Assembly: GCA_002327305.1 (NCBI GenBank)
Contig: DCUZ01000003.1
Span: 1 to 18,021, forward strand
Direction of reading: 5' to 3'
Length of the DNA stretch: 18,021 nucleotides
DNA from: Holophagales bacterium UBA2201
Lineage (GTDB): Bacteria > Acidobacteriota > Thermoanaerobaculia > UBA2201
Of this stretch, positions 1 to 8,242 are shown one piece after another (the first letter of the stretch is position 1; every line of letters starts with the position of its first letter). The notes under the pieces are model-generated. The model saw nothing but the letters and a program-made list of their open reading frames with translations. It made no database searches and was not told the origin of the DNA. The position numbers and the translations under genes are program-made.

Positions 1-3000
1 GAGAGGAAGCTCATGCCCTGGTGATGGGCCATGTAGGCCCGGACGATGACCCCCCGCCCTCCCTCGCGGCCGGCCGGCTGGCTGTAGTCCAGGGCTTCGT
101 AATAGCCGTAATCGTCCAGCACGCCGAGTCCGGCCAGCCGCTTGAGGTTCCGCACCGCTTCGCGCGGCGCGAGGTCCACCGCGAGAAGGGTGGCGTAGGG
201 CGCGATGACGATCTTGTCGGCCAGGCCCCGCTTCAGACCCAGTTCCGGCACGCCGAAGGCCTGGTACTGGTAGATCTTGTGGAGGTCCAGGTCTCCGAAT
301 GCGCACTCCGAGATCCCCCACGGCACGCCCTGCTTGCGCCCGTAGGCGATCTGGACCTCCACGGCCTCCCGGGCGGATTTGTCCAGAAGGGAGTTGCCGA
401 AGGAGCGCTGGAACAGCAGGGGCATCAGGTATTCGAACATCGTCCCGGTCCAACTGAGGAGGACCCGGCGCCGGCCGATGGCGCCGTAGGGCCGGCTCAT
501 GGCGAACCAGTGCTCCACGGGGATGTCCCCCCGGGCGATGGCGACGAAGCTTCCGAGCCGCGCCTCGCTCGCCAGCAGATCGTAAAAGGCGCGGTCGAGG
601 CGTCCCTCCGAAACGTTGAACCCGATCGAGAACAGCCGGCGGTCGGCATTGTAGAGGAACCCCATGTCCATCGCGGCGGAGAGATCGCGTCCCTGCTTGA
701 GGATCCGGCCCGCCTGCGCCAGCGTCTCGCCGGCCAGCCATTTCGACCGATCGAAGGCCTCCAGGACCCGGCCCGCCCATTCCCGAGGAGCGGCCGCGTC
801 CTCCGATGCCTTCCCCCGGACCGACTTCAGGACATCCATGAAGGCCACGCGGCCGAGGGCGAGGTCCTCGAGCGAAGGCGCGCGCCTCAGGGCATCGCGC
901 AACGCCGGCAGGGCCTCCGGCGCCAGGGTGGCGATCTCCGCATCCGTCCTCTCGGCCAGGAGTTCGATCCAGGCGAGATAGCGGTCGGCGAGGTTCAGCC
1001 AGGCCCGGAGCTGGACCTGCATCTGCCCGGTCCAGTAGGCCGCCTCCTTGTGGGCGGCTCCGGATGCGCGCGCAACGGCGGCCATTTCACCGACGGCGTT
1101 TTCCGTCCGCCGCAGGAGGCCGATGGCGCCGGCCATGGAAGCCGGGGGGGATCGCCAGGCGCCCAGCAGTTGCTCCAGGACCCGCTCGTCCACCTCCGAG
1201 ACCGTCTCGCGCCTCAGGGTCCGCCGCAGGACCTCGCCGCAGTCGCACAGCCCCGCGAAGGCCGTTCCGGCGTCCAGCAGCGGCGTCCGGATCAGCGACT
1301 CCAGCCCCCCCTCCAGCGCCCACAGGGCCCCCAGCAGGTTGCCGCTGTCCACGGTGGAAACATAGCGCGGCTTCAGGGGCTCCAGGGTCTTGATGTCGTA
1401 CCAGTTGAGCAGATGCCCCTCGTACCGCTCCAGCTTGTCCAGCGCCCCGAAGGTCTGCGTCAGTTTGTGGACGACCTCGTCCCCGGTCAGATAGCCGAAA
1501 TCGCGGGCTCCGAGCACGCTGACGAGATAAAGCCCGATGTTGGTCGGGCTGGTCCGCAGGGCCAGTTCGTCCCGATAGGCGACCTGGTAATTGTCGGGCG
1601 GCAGGAAGGAGGTTTCCTCCGTCACGAAGTCCGAGAAGTAGCGCCAGGTCCGCCGGGCGACCGTCCGCATGAATTGCCGGTCTTGGGCCGGCAGTTGGAA
1701 TTGCGGCTGCTGCACGGGGGGGCGCCGGGTGAGGAGCCAGCCGAGGGCCGGGGATAGAAACCAGATTGCGAGCCAGGGGGCGGCCGCCGCAAGGCTGGCC
1801 GGCCGGACATATTGGACCGCGCATCCCGCGATGACGCTGAAGGCGCTGGCCAGGCCCATCGTCAGGAGGAAGAACGGTACCTGGGCCCGGGCGCTTCCGT
1901 GCGTCCGTTGGGCGGAGGTCCACTCCAACAGCCCCCGGTGCGAGAGGGTCCTGCGATAGAGCACCCGGGCCACGGCGTCGAAGCCCACCCAGGCCTGATA
2001 GGGAAGCAGGGCCGCCTCGACCAGCATGCGCAGCAGATCGTGGGCCTTGCGGGCGATGGAGAAGCCCCGGAACGAGGGTCCGTTGATGGCCCAGGCGAAG
2101 GGCTGGACCAGGGAGTGGAAAAAGAGCTGGGCGGCGACCACCCCGGCGGCGATCCACCCGGCCTGCGGCGAGACCAGCCAGGAGGCCGTCAGCAAGGCCA
2201 CGCTGGCCGCGGGCAGGGCGCTGCGGCGCAGGTTGTCCAAAATCTTCCAGCGATCGAAGGGGGAGAGCGGGTTGGGCCCCCTTCCGCCGCCGGGCCGGGG
2301 GACCCGCGGCAGGACCCAGTCGAGGATCTGCCAGTCGCCGCGGATCCAGCGGTGCTGGCGTTTGATGTAGGTGAGGTAGTCCTGCGGGAACTCGTCGAAG
2401 AGTTCGATGTCGCTGGCCAGGCCCACCCGGACGTGGGCGCCTTCGATCAGGTCATGGCTGAGGAGCCACGCCTCGGGGAACCGGCCGGAAAGCACCCGGC
2501 TGAAGGTGCGCACTTCATAGATGCCCTTGCCGTGGTAGGAGCCCTCGCCGGCCAGGTCCTGGTAGACGTCGGAGACCGCGTTGGTGTAGGGGTCGATGCC
2601 GACGGGGTCCGAAAAGAGCCGGCTGAAGGGCGAGCCGCTCGCGCTCGGCAGGGAGGGGCTCACCCGCGGCTGGATGATGGTGTAGCCCGACCGGACGCGG
2701 CCCGCGGCGTCGAGTTGCGCCCGGTTCAGGGGGTGCGCCAGCGTCTCGATCATCCGGCGGGCCGTGCCGTGCGGCAGATGCGTGTCGCTGTCCAGGGTGA
2801 TGACGAACCGCACACCGGCCAGCCGGTCCCCGTCGCCCACATGGACCAGACGATCGGCGTGGGGGGGGCGCGTGCCGGAGATCAGGTCGTTGAGCTCTTC
2901 CAGTTTCCCGCGTTTGCGCTCCCAGCCGATGAATTTCTGTTCGGATTCGCACCATTTCCGCTCCCGGTGCAGGAGAAAGAACCGCCCGCCGCCGTGGCGC

Positions 3001-5123
3001 CGGTTGAGGGCTTCGATGCGCTCGACCGCCGCCTGAAGAAGCTCCGCGTCCGCTTCGCTGTGGGCCGCCGGCGCGTCCTTGTAATCCGAGTACAGGGCGA
3101 AAATCAGGTTCGCCTCATTATTGGCGAGATACCGGATCTCCAACTTTTCCACCTCGGCCCGGATCGTCCTCTGGTCCACGAGCATCATCGGCACGACCAC
3201 CAGCGTGCGGCATTCGTCGGGGATCCCCGATTTCCGGAAATCCATCTTCGGCAGGGTGCGCGGCGGCATGAGCCGCATCACCAGGGTGTTCACGACCTCG
3301 ATCGCCAATTGGCTCGCGGGCACGAGCAGGAGCAGGGCGATCAGCGGCCGGATCCAGGGAACCGGTCCGTTCAGGCCGGGCAGGAGGACCACGGACATGA
3401 ACGCGGCCCCCAAGAGGCCGAGTCCCGAGAAGTACACCGCCGAGTGATGGCGATGGGCCCATTGCAGGCCGCGGAAGCGCAGGGTCTCGCGGCACCCGAT
3501 GAGTCGCGCCAGATCCCCGCGGCGCTCGCCGATCAGGTAGGTCCCCACGTGCGCCGGGCGGTCGTCGTCCCCCCCATTCCCGACGGCCCGGCCCGCCAGG
3601 TCCACGGCGCGTCGGGCCACCTCTTCCTCGGGCAGGCCGGAGCCGCGGTGGAGGTCCTCGACCGCCCGGCGGTACCGGTCGCGCGTGGCGAAATCCATCC
3701 CCGGATAGATGCCGGCGGGGTCCTGCCGCAGCGTCCGTTCCACCCCGCTCAGCGCTTCGAAGCATTCCTTCCAATCGAGGAGGGAGAGGTGGCGCAGACT
3801 GACGAAGGCGTTCCCGATCGACAGTTGGTCCCGGGTCTGGCGGTTCCGCTCGCGCCGGTTGAGTTCGTTCGGGGATTTTTGGGAGGTGCGCTCCAGCCAG
3901 GCCTGGACCGGGGCCAGCGCGGGCCCTTCGTCATACAGGTGATCCATCAACTGCGCGGAGAAGGCCGGGCCGGGATGGGGATGCGTCTTGATCAGCTCCG
4001 CCAGGATCGCGAACAACCGGTCGGGGTCCCGCCGGTTGGCGGTCATGAGCCGGTTCGCCCAAAAACGGGCGGTCTCCCCTCCGCGCAGTTCCGACCGGGC
4101 CCGTTGGGCGAATTGACGGATGTTTTCGAGCAGGGCCGCGCGCAGCATTTGCGGGACGGCCCAGAGCTCGCCGATGGAGAGCGGCCCGACCGACTGATAG
4201 GCCTCGAGGAAGGCCAGGATGTTCTCCCGGTCCAGATGCAGGTCGGTGCGGGAGGCCAGTTCCCGCGCCAGATCGTAGATCCGCGGCAGGCCCCGGCCGG
4301 GCCCGCCGGCGAGCGCCGGCAACTGTTGGTAAAAACGGCGGGGCAGGTTGAGGCGGACGTCGCGGGCGTTGCTCTCGAAGATATATTCGTTATCGAGAAG
4401 CCATTCGCTCGTCGGCGGCAGGCTCTGGTCCAGGAGGCCCGCCGTGGAGAGCTCCCGGCAGGCCTGCCGGACTTCCCGGCGGTCCCGCTCGAGCCGCTGG
4501 AGCAATTCGGTGCCCTTGAGCGGTTGGGGGTCCGTCAAATGCTCCGCGGCCAGGCGCCGGGCAAGGTCCCGCAACTGCGTCGGGCTGAGCGGAGCCCCCC
4601 CGGGACCGGCGTCCTCTCCGACCGGGGTCTCGTGACGGGGGCTTAGAACGAAGATCGCCGGAGGGATGTCGCCGGCTTCCAGCAGCAGGGCATGGGGGTG
4701 ATGCAGGGTTTCGACCGGCCCCTGGACCAAAAGCACGGTCTCCCCGGGGACCAGCCATCGCGCGTGGCGCTCAAGCCATTTTCGCTCGACGCCGAACCGC
4801 GACCGCCGCATCCATGCCGCCGCGACCAGGAGGCCGAGAAATCCGCCCGCCAGGACCGGCAGCAGGAATTCCGGCAGCAGCGGAAGCGCCGGCCATGCCA
4901 GAGGCCTCGAGATCTCCGCCGCCGCCGCTCCGAACAGGATAAACGCCGCCGCCATGCTCCCCATCCGCCGCCGCAGGAAGGGGTCATGGGCCCGCACCCT
5001 GCCCGTTTCACCCTTGCTCGCCCACGCGACGCGGCGGTGGCCCTTCCGCTGCAATTTCGCGAAAGCCGCACGCGCTTCGGCTGGGTTGGCGAAGTAACCG
5101 ACGAGGATGCCTGTCTTTTTCAT
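1..5123 (-). CDS. ndvB: NdvB-like cyclic beta-1,2-glucan synthase (partial, C-terminus beyond left edge)
   Basis: Open from an ATG at 5123 to the left edge with no stop, giving about 1707 codons; the C-terminal part is missing. Family role: an inner-membrane GT84 enzyme that builds and cyclises beta-1,2-glucan for the periplasm. Visible in order: two N-terminal membrane segments (about residues 54-72 and 80-103); a long soluble region; a membrane pair (about 558-618); the glycosyltransferase with a LDSDTHLP metal-binding motif near residue 778 and QHRWIRGDWQ near 922; further membrane segments (about 965-1130); then a glucoamylase-like domain starting near SPTNIGLYLVS (about 1190), with YGYYEALDY and RAYMAHHQGMS close to the window edge, as in NdvB proteins. 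The expected C-terminal GH94 phosphorylase-like region would lie outside. No strong Shine-Dalgarno precedes the ATG. A weak -10-like TATTCT (5137-5142) would give a very short leader. Family assignment is firm; the exact glucan product is inferred. Confidence 0.9.
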   Translation of the reverse strand, partial: MKKTGILVGYFANPAEARAAFAKLQRKGHRRVAWASKGETGRVRAHDPFLRRRMGSMAAAFILFGAAAAEISRPLAWPALPLLPEFLLPVLAGGFLGLLVAAAWMRRSRFGVERKWLERHARWLVPGETVLLVQGPVETLHHPHALLLEAGDIPPAIFVLSPRHETPVGEDAGPGGAPLSPTQLRDLARRLAAEHLTDPQPLKGTELLQRLERDRREVRQACRELSTAGLLDQSLPPTSEWLLDNEYIFESNARDVRLNLPRRFYQQLPALAGGPGRGLPRIYDLARELASRTDLHLDRENILAFLEAYQSVGPLSIGELWAVPQMLRAALLENIRQFAQRARSELRGGETARFWANRLMTANRRDPDRLFAILAELIKTHPHPGPAFSAQLMDHLYDEGPALAPVQAWLERTSQKSPNELNRRERNRQTRDQLSIGNAFVSLRHLSLLDWKECFEALSGVERTLRQDPAGIYPGMDFATRDRYRRAVEDLHRGSGLPEEEVARRAVDLAGRAVGNGGDDDRPAHVGTYLIGERRGDLARLIGCRETLRFRGLQWAHRHHSAVYFSGLGLLGAAFMSVVLLPGLNGPVPWIRPLIALLLLVPASQLAIEVVNTLVMRLMPPRTLPKMDFRKSGIPDECRTLVVVPMMLVDQRTIRAEVEKLEIRYLANNEANLIFALYSDYKDAPAAHSEADAELLQAAVERIEALNRRHGGGRFFLLHRERKWCESEQKFIGWERKRGKLEELNDLISGTRPPHADRLVHVGDGDRLAGVRFVITLDSDTHLPHGTARRMIETLAHPLNRAQLDAAGRVRSGYTIIQPRVSPSLPSASGSPFSRLFSDPVGIDPYTNAVSDVYQDLAGEGSYHGKGIYEVRTFSRVLSGRFPEAWLLSHDLIEGAHVRVGLASDIELFDEFPQDYLTYIKRQHRWIRGDWQILDWVLPRVPRPGGGRGPNPLSPFDRWKILDNLRRSALPAASVALLTASWLVSPQAGWIAAGVVAAQLFFHSLVQPFAWAINGPSFRGFSIARKAHDLLRMLVEAALLPYQAWVGFDAVARVLYRRTLSHRGLLEWTSAQRTHGSARAQVPFFLLTMGLASAFSVIAGCAVQYVRPASLAAAAPWLAIWFLSPALGWLLTRRPPVQQPQFQLPAQDRQFMRTVARRTWRYFSDFVTEETSFLPPDNYQVAYRDELALRTSPTNIGLYLVSVLGARDFGYLTGDEVVHKLTQTFGALDKLERYEGHLLNWYDIKTLEPLKPRYVSTVDSGNLLGALWALEGGLESLIRTPLLDAGTAFAGLCDCGEVLRRTLRRETVSEVDERVLEQLLGAWRSPPASMAGAIGLLRRTENAVGEMAAVARASGAAHKEAAYWTGQMQVQLRAWLNLADRYLAWIELLAERTDAEIATLAPEALPALRDALRRAPSLEDLALGRVAFMDVLKSVRGKASEDAAAPREWAGRVLEAFDRSKWLAGETLAQAGRILKQGRDLSAAMDMGFLYNADRRLFSIGFNVSEGRLDRAFYDLLASEARLGSFVAIARGDIPVEHWFAMSRPYGAIGRRRVLLSWTGTMFEYLMPLLFQRSFGNSLLDKSAREAVEVQIAYGRKQGVPWGISECAFGDLDLHKIYQYQAFGVPELGLKRGLADKIVIAPYATLLAVDLAPREAVRNLKRLAGLGVLDDYGYYEALDYSQPAGREGGRGVIVRAYMAHHQGMSFL

Positions 5124-5261
5124 AGGACCTGGCAACAGAATAGCACAGTGTCCCCGGCTCCCGTCATGGACCGCCGCGCCGCGCGCATCGAGCGCGCCCG
5201 CGAAAAGCCCCCCGCGCGGCAATTCCCGGACACCCACCGGATCGTATTCATGATCAACAAT

Positions 5262-5319
5262 ATGCTATTCCTGACGAACTTTCACGCTTCATCGTGTCAT
5301 TTTTCAACAGGAATAGCAT
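5262..5319. repeat. 12-bp perfect inverted repeat with 34-nt spacer
   Basis: ATGCTATTCCTG (5262-5273) is the exact reverse complement of CAGGAATAGCAT (5308-5319). The arms are AT-richer than the surroundings. The structure could be an operator pair, the ends of a small palindromic element, or an RNA hairpin. Nothing in the sequence decides between these. Confidence 0.6.
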
Positions 5320-5362
5320 TAAGGCGAGCGCGGGTGAGCGCCGCCTTGGGGAGAGGGTGGCA

Positions 5363-5409
5363 CCAGGCGGATTCACTCCGCCTGGCGGGAGAGGGAGCCG
5401 CCCTCTCCC
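5363..5409. repeat. Double-hairpin intergenic element (REP-like)
   Basis: Two perfect 9-bp stems lie back to back: CCAGGCGGA (5363-5371) with TCCGCCTGG (5377-5385), loop TTCAC; and GGGAGAGGG (5387-5395) with CCCTCTCCC (5401-5409), loop AGCCG. A second GGGGAGAGGG at 5348-5357 could compete for the right arm. The arrangement resembles dispersed palindromic intergenic repeats, but copy number cannot be judged from one window. No T-tract follows, so it is not a convincing terminator. Confidence 0.55.
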
Positions 5410-5479
5410 GCTTTCGATGGGTTGCGGCGGGAGCTGCGGTATGATTGTAGCGCCGAAAGGGGAACGCACCGGGGAACGG

Positions 5480-5485
5480 TATAAT
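5480..5485 (+). promoter_or_regulatory. Consensus -10 box for the DUF6125-type gene, probably leaderless
   Basis: TATAAT at 5480-5485 lies six bases before the ATG at 5492, so transcription would start at or next to the A of the start codon. No clear -35 is seen at 16-18 bases and no Shine-Dalgarno precedes the ATG, which fits a leaderless mRNA. Confidence 0.5.
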
Positions 5486-5491
5486 GGGGTC

Positions 5492-6013
5492 ATGACCAAA
5501 CCCACCCTTTCCGATCCCGCCATCACTGAACGCTGGTTGAACGATGCCGCCAAGTTATGGCTGGCCCACGACGGTCTCTGGTTCCAGGAGGTGGAGAAGC
5601 GCCTCGGCATGGAGGCCGCCATCGCCATGGACAAGGGCGCCTGGGCCCGGTTCTCCCCGCTGGAGGCGGCGAGAATCAAGGAGCGGCTGGGCCTGCCCGA
5701 GCGGGGGGGGCTGGAGACCCTGGCGAAGGCCCTCCGCGCCCGCCTCTATACCCTGCTCAACGAGGATGATCTCCGCCTGGAGGACGGCCGCCTCGTCTAC
5801 ACCATGACCGCCTGCCGGGTCCAGGAGGCGCGCCGTCGCAAGGGGCTGGATGATTTCCCCTGCAAGGAAGTGGGGATCGTCGAATACGACACCTTCGCCC
5901 GGGCCATAGACCCCCGCCTGCGGACCCGTTGCCTTGCCTGTCCCCCCGATCCCCACCCGAGGGATTTCACCTGCTCCTGGGAATTCACCCTGGAGGGGGA
6001 CGGGACGGAGTAG
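5492..6013 (+). CDS. DUF6125-like small cysteine-containing cytosolic protein
   Basis: A 173-residue protein and the only plus-strand gene. It has no signal peptide or membrane segment, so it is predicted cytosolic. The N-terminal half is helical and resembles DUF6125 proteins (ITERWLNDAAKLWLAHDGLW, then an acidic/basic helix). The C-terminal half holds five cysteines (108, 124, 147, 150, 161), including a CLAC pair, which may bind a metal or cluster. The start at 5492 was chosen because family-like sequence begins there and a TATAAT ends six bases upstream. A longer in-frame start at 5294 would translate the hairpin repeat and is unlikely. No function is known to me. The gene converges on the cytochrome cluster and stops just before that cluster's terminator. 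The family name is a recollection and less certain than the coding call. Confidence 0.75.
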   Translation: MTKPTLSDPAITERWLNDAAKLWLAHDGLWFQEVEKRLGMEAAIAMDKGAWARFSPLEAARIKERLGLPERGGLETLAKALRARLYTLLNEDDLRLEDGRLVYTMTACRVQEARRRKGLDDFPCKEVGIVEYDTFARAIDPRLRTRCLACPPDPHPRDFTCSWEFTLEGDGTE

Positions 6014-6042
6014 AAAAAAAGGGGGGCCGCAAGGCCCCCCTT
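6014..6042 (-). terminator. Rho-independent terminator of the cytochrome cluster
   Basis: A 10-bp stem AAGGGGGGCC / GGCCCCCCTT (6019-6028 with 6033-6042) has a GCAA loop on the plus strand. Read on the minus strand it is followed by a run of T (plus A-tract 6014-6020). It lies 22 bases past the barrel gene's final stop. On the plus strand no T-tract follows, so it mainly serves the minus-strand genes. Confidence 0.85.
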
Positions 6043-6064
6043 GAGGATGCAGGAACCGGTACGG

Positions 6065-8233
6065 TCAGAAGCGGAACGAAACCCCCGCCCAGACCCAGCC
6101 GTAGGTGCCGCTGGTGTCGGCCAGGTAGGGATCGTCGTCCTGGAAATCGCTGTAGAGGAACCCGAACAGCAGTCCCATGGAACGGGAGAGCTTCCAGTTT
6201 AAGCTGCCCGAGAACTCGAGGCGGCTGAGATCGAGGTCGCTGTACTCGTGGACCCGGGTGAGGTCGTAGTCCTCGAAGGAGAGGGCGTCGGCGGCCGCCG
6301 GGCTGATGGAGGGGAAGATGAGGGGATCCATCCCCGCGACGCTGTCCACGTAGGAGAGGCCGAGGGAGAGGGACGCCGCCTCGACGGGCCGGAAGGTCCC
6401 GCTGAGGAAATAGACGTGGCTGGTGGATTCGTAGGAACCGGTATCGGCGATGTGGCCAAACTGGCCAGCGGTGGTTCCGCCGGCTCAACCGTCCCATACC
6501 GGCATGCAGATATGGCTCTCGGCCGCGTCCTGCAGGAAATTGTAGCCCAGGAACAGGTTCCAGGTCTCGGAGGGCATCCAGTTCAGGTACAGGTTGGCCG
6601 TCATGTCGTGGCCGCTCCACTCGGAGTGGTCCAGTTCGGTGTTCTCGCGCTCCCGGTACCTGGCGAAGCCCGAGAAGTGAACGTTCCCGGAAAGGGAACG
6701 GGAGGCGCCGGCCTTCACCTCCCAGACCATGGAGGGCTGGTTGGAGAGGTCGTATTCGCGGGAATCGTGGATCTCCCAGTACTGCACGGAGGTGGGGGCC
6801 ATCGGGCTGGCGGCGGGGGAGGTGCCCAGATCGGGGCTGCAGCCGCCGTCCACGTTCATGAAGGGGCGGGAGATGTCGCTGACCTCGGCGCCCAGGAAGG
6901 CCTTCCACCCGCCCGGGCGGCGCCAGTTCCACTGGGCGTAGAGGGTCCCCTCCTGGGTCTCGTCCGGGATGGCCGGATGGCCCGACGGCAGGTTGTCGCC
7001 GGAGGGGCGGGCATGGCAGTTGCCGCAGATCTCCCGTTCCGTCATCGTGTACCGCACCCCGGCCTTGAGGACGCTCCTGCTGTTGAACCGGTGCTGGAAC
7101 TCCGCCACCCCCTGCCTCACGTCCCGGTTCATCGCGGAATATCGGGTCCAGTCGGGGTCAAAGGCGTACTTCTCCCGGTAGGTCTGCCCGGCGTAGGGGC
7201 CCGCCGCGGCGACGGGCTCGACGGTGTCGATGAAGACGCTGTCGTTGGCGATGCTGTAGGAGCGCGCTTTCAGACGGATGGAGGATTTCTCCCCGATCTT
7301 CTGGACCATGCCGGCGTGGAGGGCGTCGAAGTCGAAGGCCAGGTCCATGTCGAGGTTGGTGACCTTGGCGGAAGACCATCCCGCGGCCAGGTCCCCGGTG
7401 TTCCAGGCGTAGCCCACCTCGATGCGGTCCTCCGTCTTCTCGCTTTCCGGCGCCGCGTGCACCGGCAGGGGGCCGTCGTCCAGATCGAACTGGATCCGGT
7501 CGTTGAACACGTACGAGTGGTTCGCGGGGTGGCGGGCGTCGGCGTAAGTGTGATACAGGGGCGGCGCCTGGTCCTCGAAGGAGCGATCGAGATGGGAGGC
7601 CTTCAGCGTCCACCGCCCGGCCGTCCATTCCGCGCCGGCCGTCAGGTCCTCGGTGGTCTGGTCCTTCTGCTGGGTGTAGCCGGTGATGTGGCAGGTGTCG
7701 CAGTGGCCCATCACCAGGGCCTGGTGGTTCCCCTTGCGTCCCTGGTCGCGGTAACGGACGAAGAACTTCAGGTTCTCGTACCCGTGGACGGCGTAATCCA
7801 TCCGGAGGGCCGTCTGGGAATTGCGCACCCGGTGGACCTTGCCCGGGTCGGTGTCGGTGAACTGCGTCACCTTCACGTCGGAGACCGCCTGGAGATTCGT
7901 CAGGGGGTCATGGTTGAGGGTGTGGACGAATTCATTGTGGTCGAGGGTGAACGAGAGGTGGTTGTCCATCCACCAATCGAGCCGCAGGGCGTTGTCGTCG
8001 AGGGTGTTGACGTGGGCCGACAGCAGCATCAGGCCCCGCTTTCCGGTGGGGAGGGTGAGGGAGACCCGCCCGCCGGGGGAGTCGTCCGCGTCGCGGTATT
8101 CGGCGGCCTTCTCGGGGGAACCGTCCTCGTCCACCGCCGTGTAGACGATCGCCACCTCGTTCTGCGGTTCATCGGAGGCAACGGCCACGGCGGCAAGGCC
8201 CAGGAGGAACAACAGGAAGAATAGGTTGCGCAT
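6065..8233 (-). CDS. MtrB/PioB-like outer-membrane barrel with two CxxCH motifs, interrupted by in-frame TGA
   Basis: The reading frame spans 723 codons from ATG 8233 (Shine-Dalgarno AGGAGG, six bases upstream) to the TGA at 6065-6067, with one internal TGA at codon 583 (6485-6487). Translation stopping there gives 582 residues. The frame then stays open for 139 more codons and ends in GVSFRF, with the terminal Phe typical of beta-barrels. Residues 1-19 form a signal peptide. The remainder has alternating, aromatic-rich barrel-strand patterns like the MtrB/PioB family, which sheathes an MtrA/DmsE-type decaheme cytochrome in the outer membrane. Unusually it carries two c-heme motifs, CDTCH (178-182) and CGNCH (403-407). 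The gene lies nine bases after the decaheme gene. The internal TGA may be a nonsense mutation, a sequence error or a recoded codon. Because TGA is the normal stop of neighbouring genes, global reassignment is excluded. Family call moderately firm from the partner gene and architecture. Confidence 0.75.
6453..6487 (-). other. In-frame TGA and two downstream hairpins inside the barrel gene
   Basis: TGA (6485-6487) follows the codons for CMPVWDG. Directly after it, on the minus strand, GCCGGCGG pairs with CCGCTGGC (6484-6464, one G-U pair, loop AACCA). Then TGGCCA GTT TGGCCA (6467-6453) forms a 6-bp stem whose GTT loop begins 24 bases after the TGA. The second hairpin falls in the distance range known for bacterial SECIS elements and has a G at the start of its loop. 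Short GC-rich hairpins are common in this DNA, so this is suggestive only. Confidence 0.35.
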
Positions 8234-8242
8234 GGCGGCCTC

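Larger units (their letters stand above)
5124..5491. other. Intergenic spacer between divergent genes
   Basis: A 368-base spacer between the minus-strand glucan synthase and the plus-strand DUF6125-type gene. I see no gene in it. It holds a GC-rich stretch (about 5160-5220), a 12-bp inverted repeat (5262-5319), a double-hairpin repeat (5363-5409) and a consensus -10 box (5480-5485). Related strings CAACAGAATAGCA (5133-5145) and CAACAGGAATAGCA (5305-5318) recur in the same orientation. Confidence 0.7.

Noticed and set aside
21..4646. Long plus-strand open frames (578 and 944 codons) over the left arm
   Set aside because: They lie antisense to the continuous NdvB-like frame, which has clear family motifs throughout. 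The antisense products show no domain and no ribosome site.
5294..5491. An extended N-terminus for the small plus-strand protein from ATG 5294
   Set aside because: It would translate the palindromic repeat into Gly/Pro/Arg-rich sequence and place the consensus -10 inside the gene.
6065..6487. Treating the barrel C-terminal segment as a separate small gene starting at 6349
   Set aside because: It is in the same frame as the upstream part, has no ribosome site or signal peptide, and completes the barrel with the expected terminal Phe.
6248..8224. Plus-strand open frame of 658 codons antisense to the barrel gene
   Set aside because: Composition rich in Gly and Val, no domain. It would only be of interest if the barrel were non-coding, but the barrel has a signal peptide, heme motifs and a C-terminal Phe.
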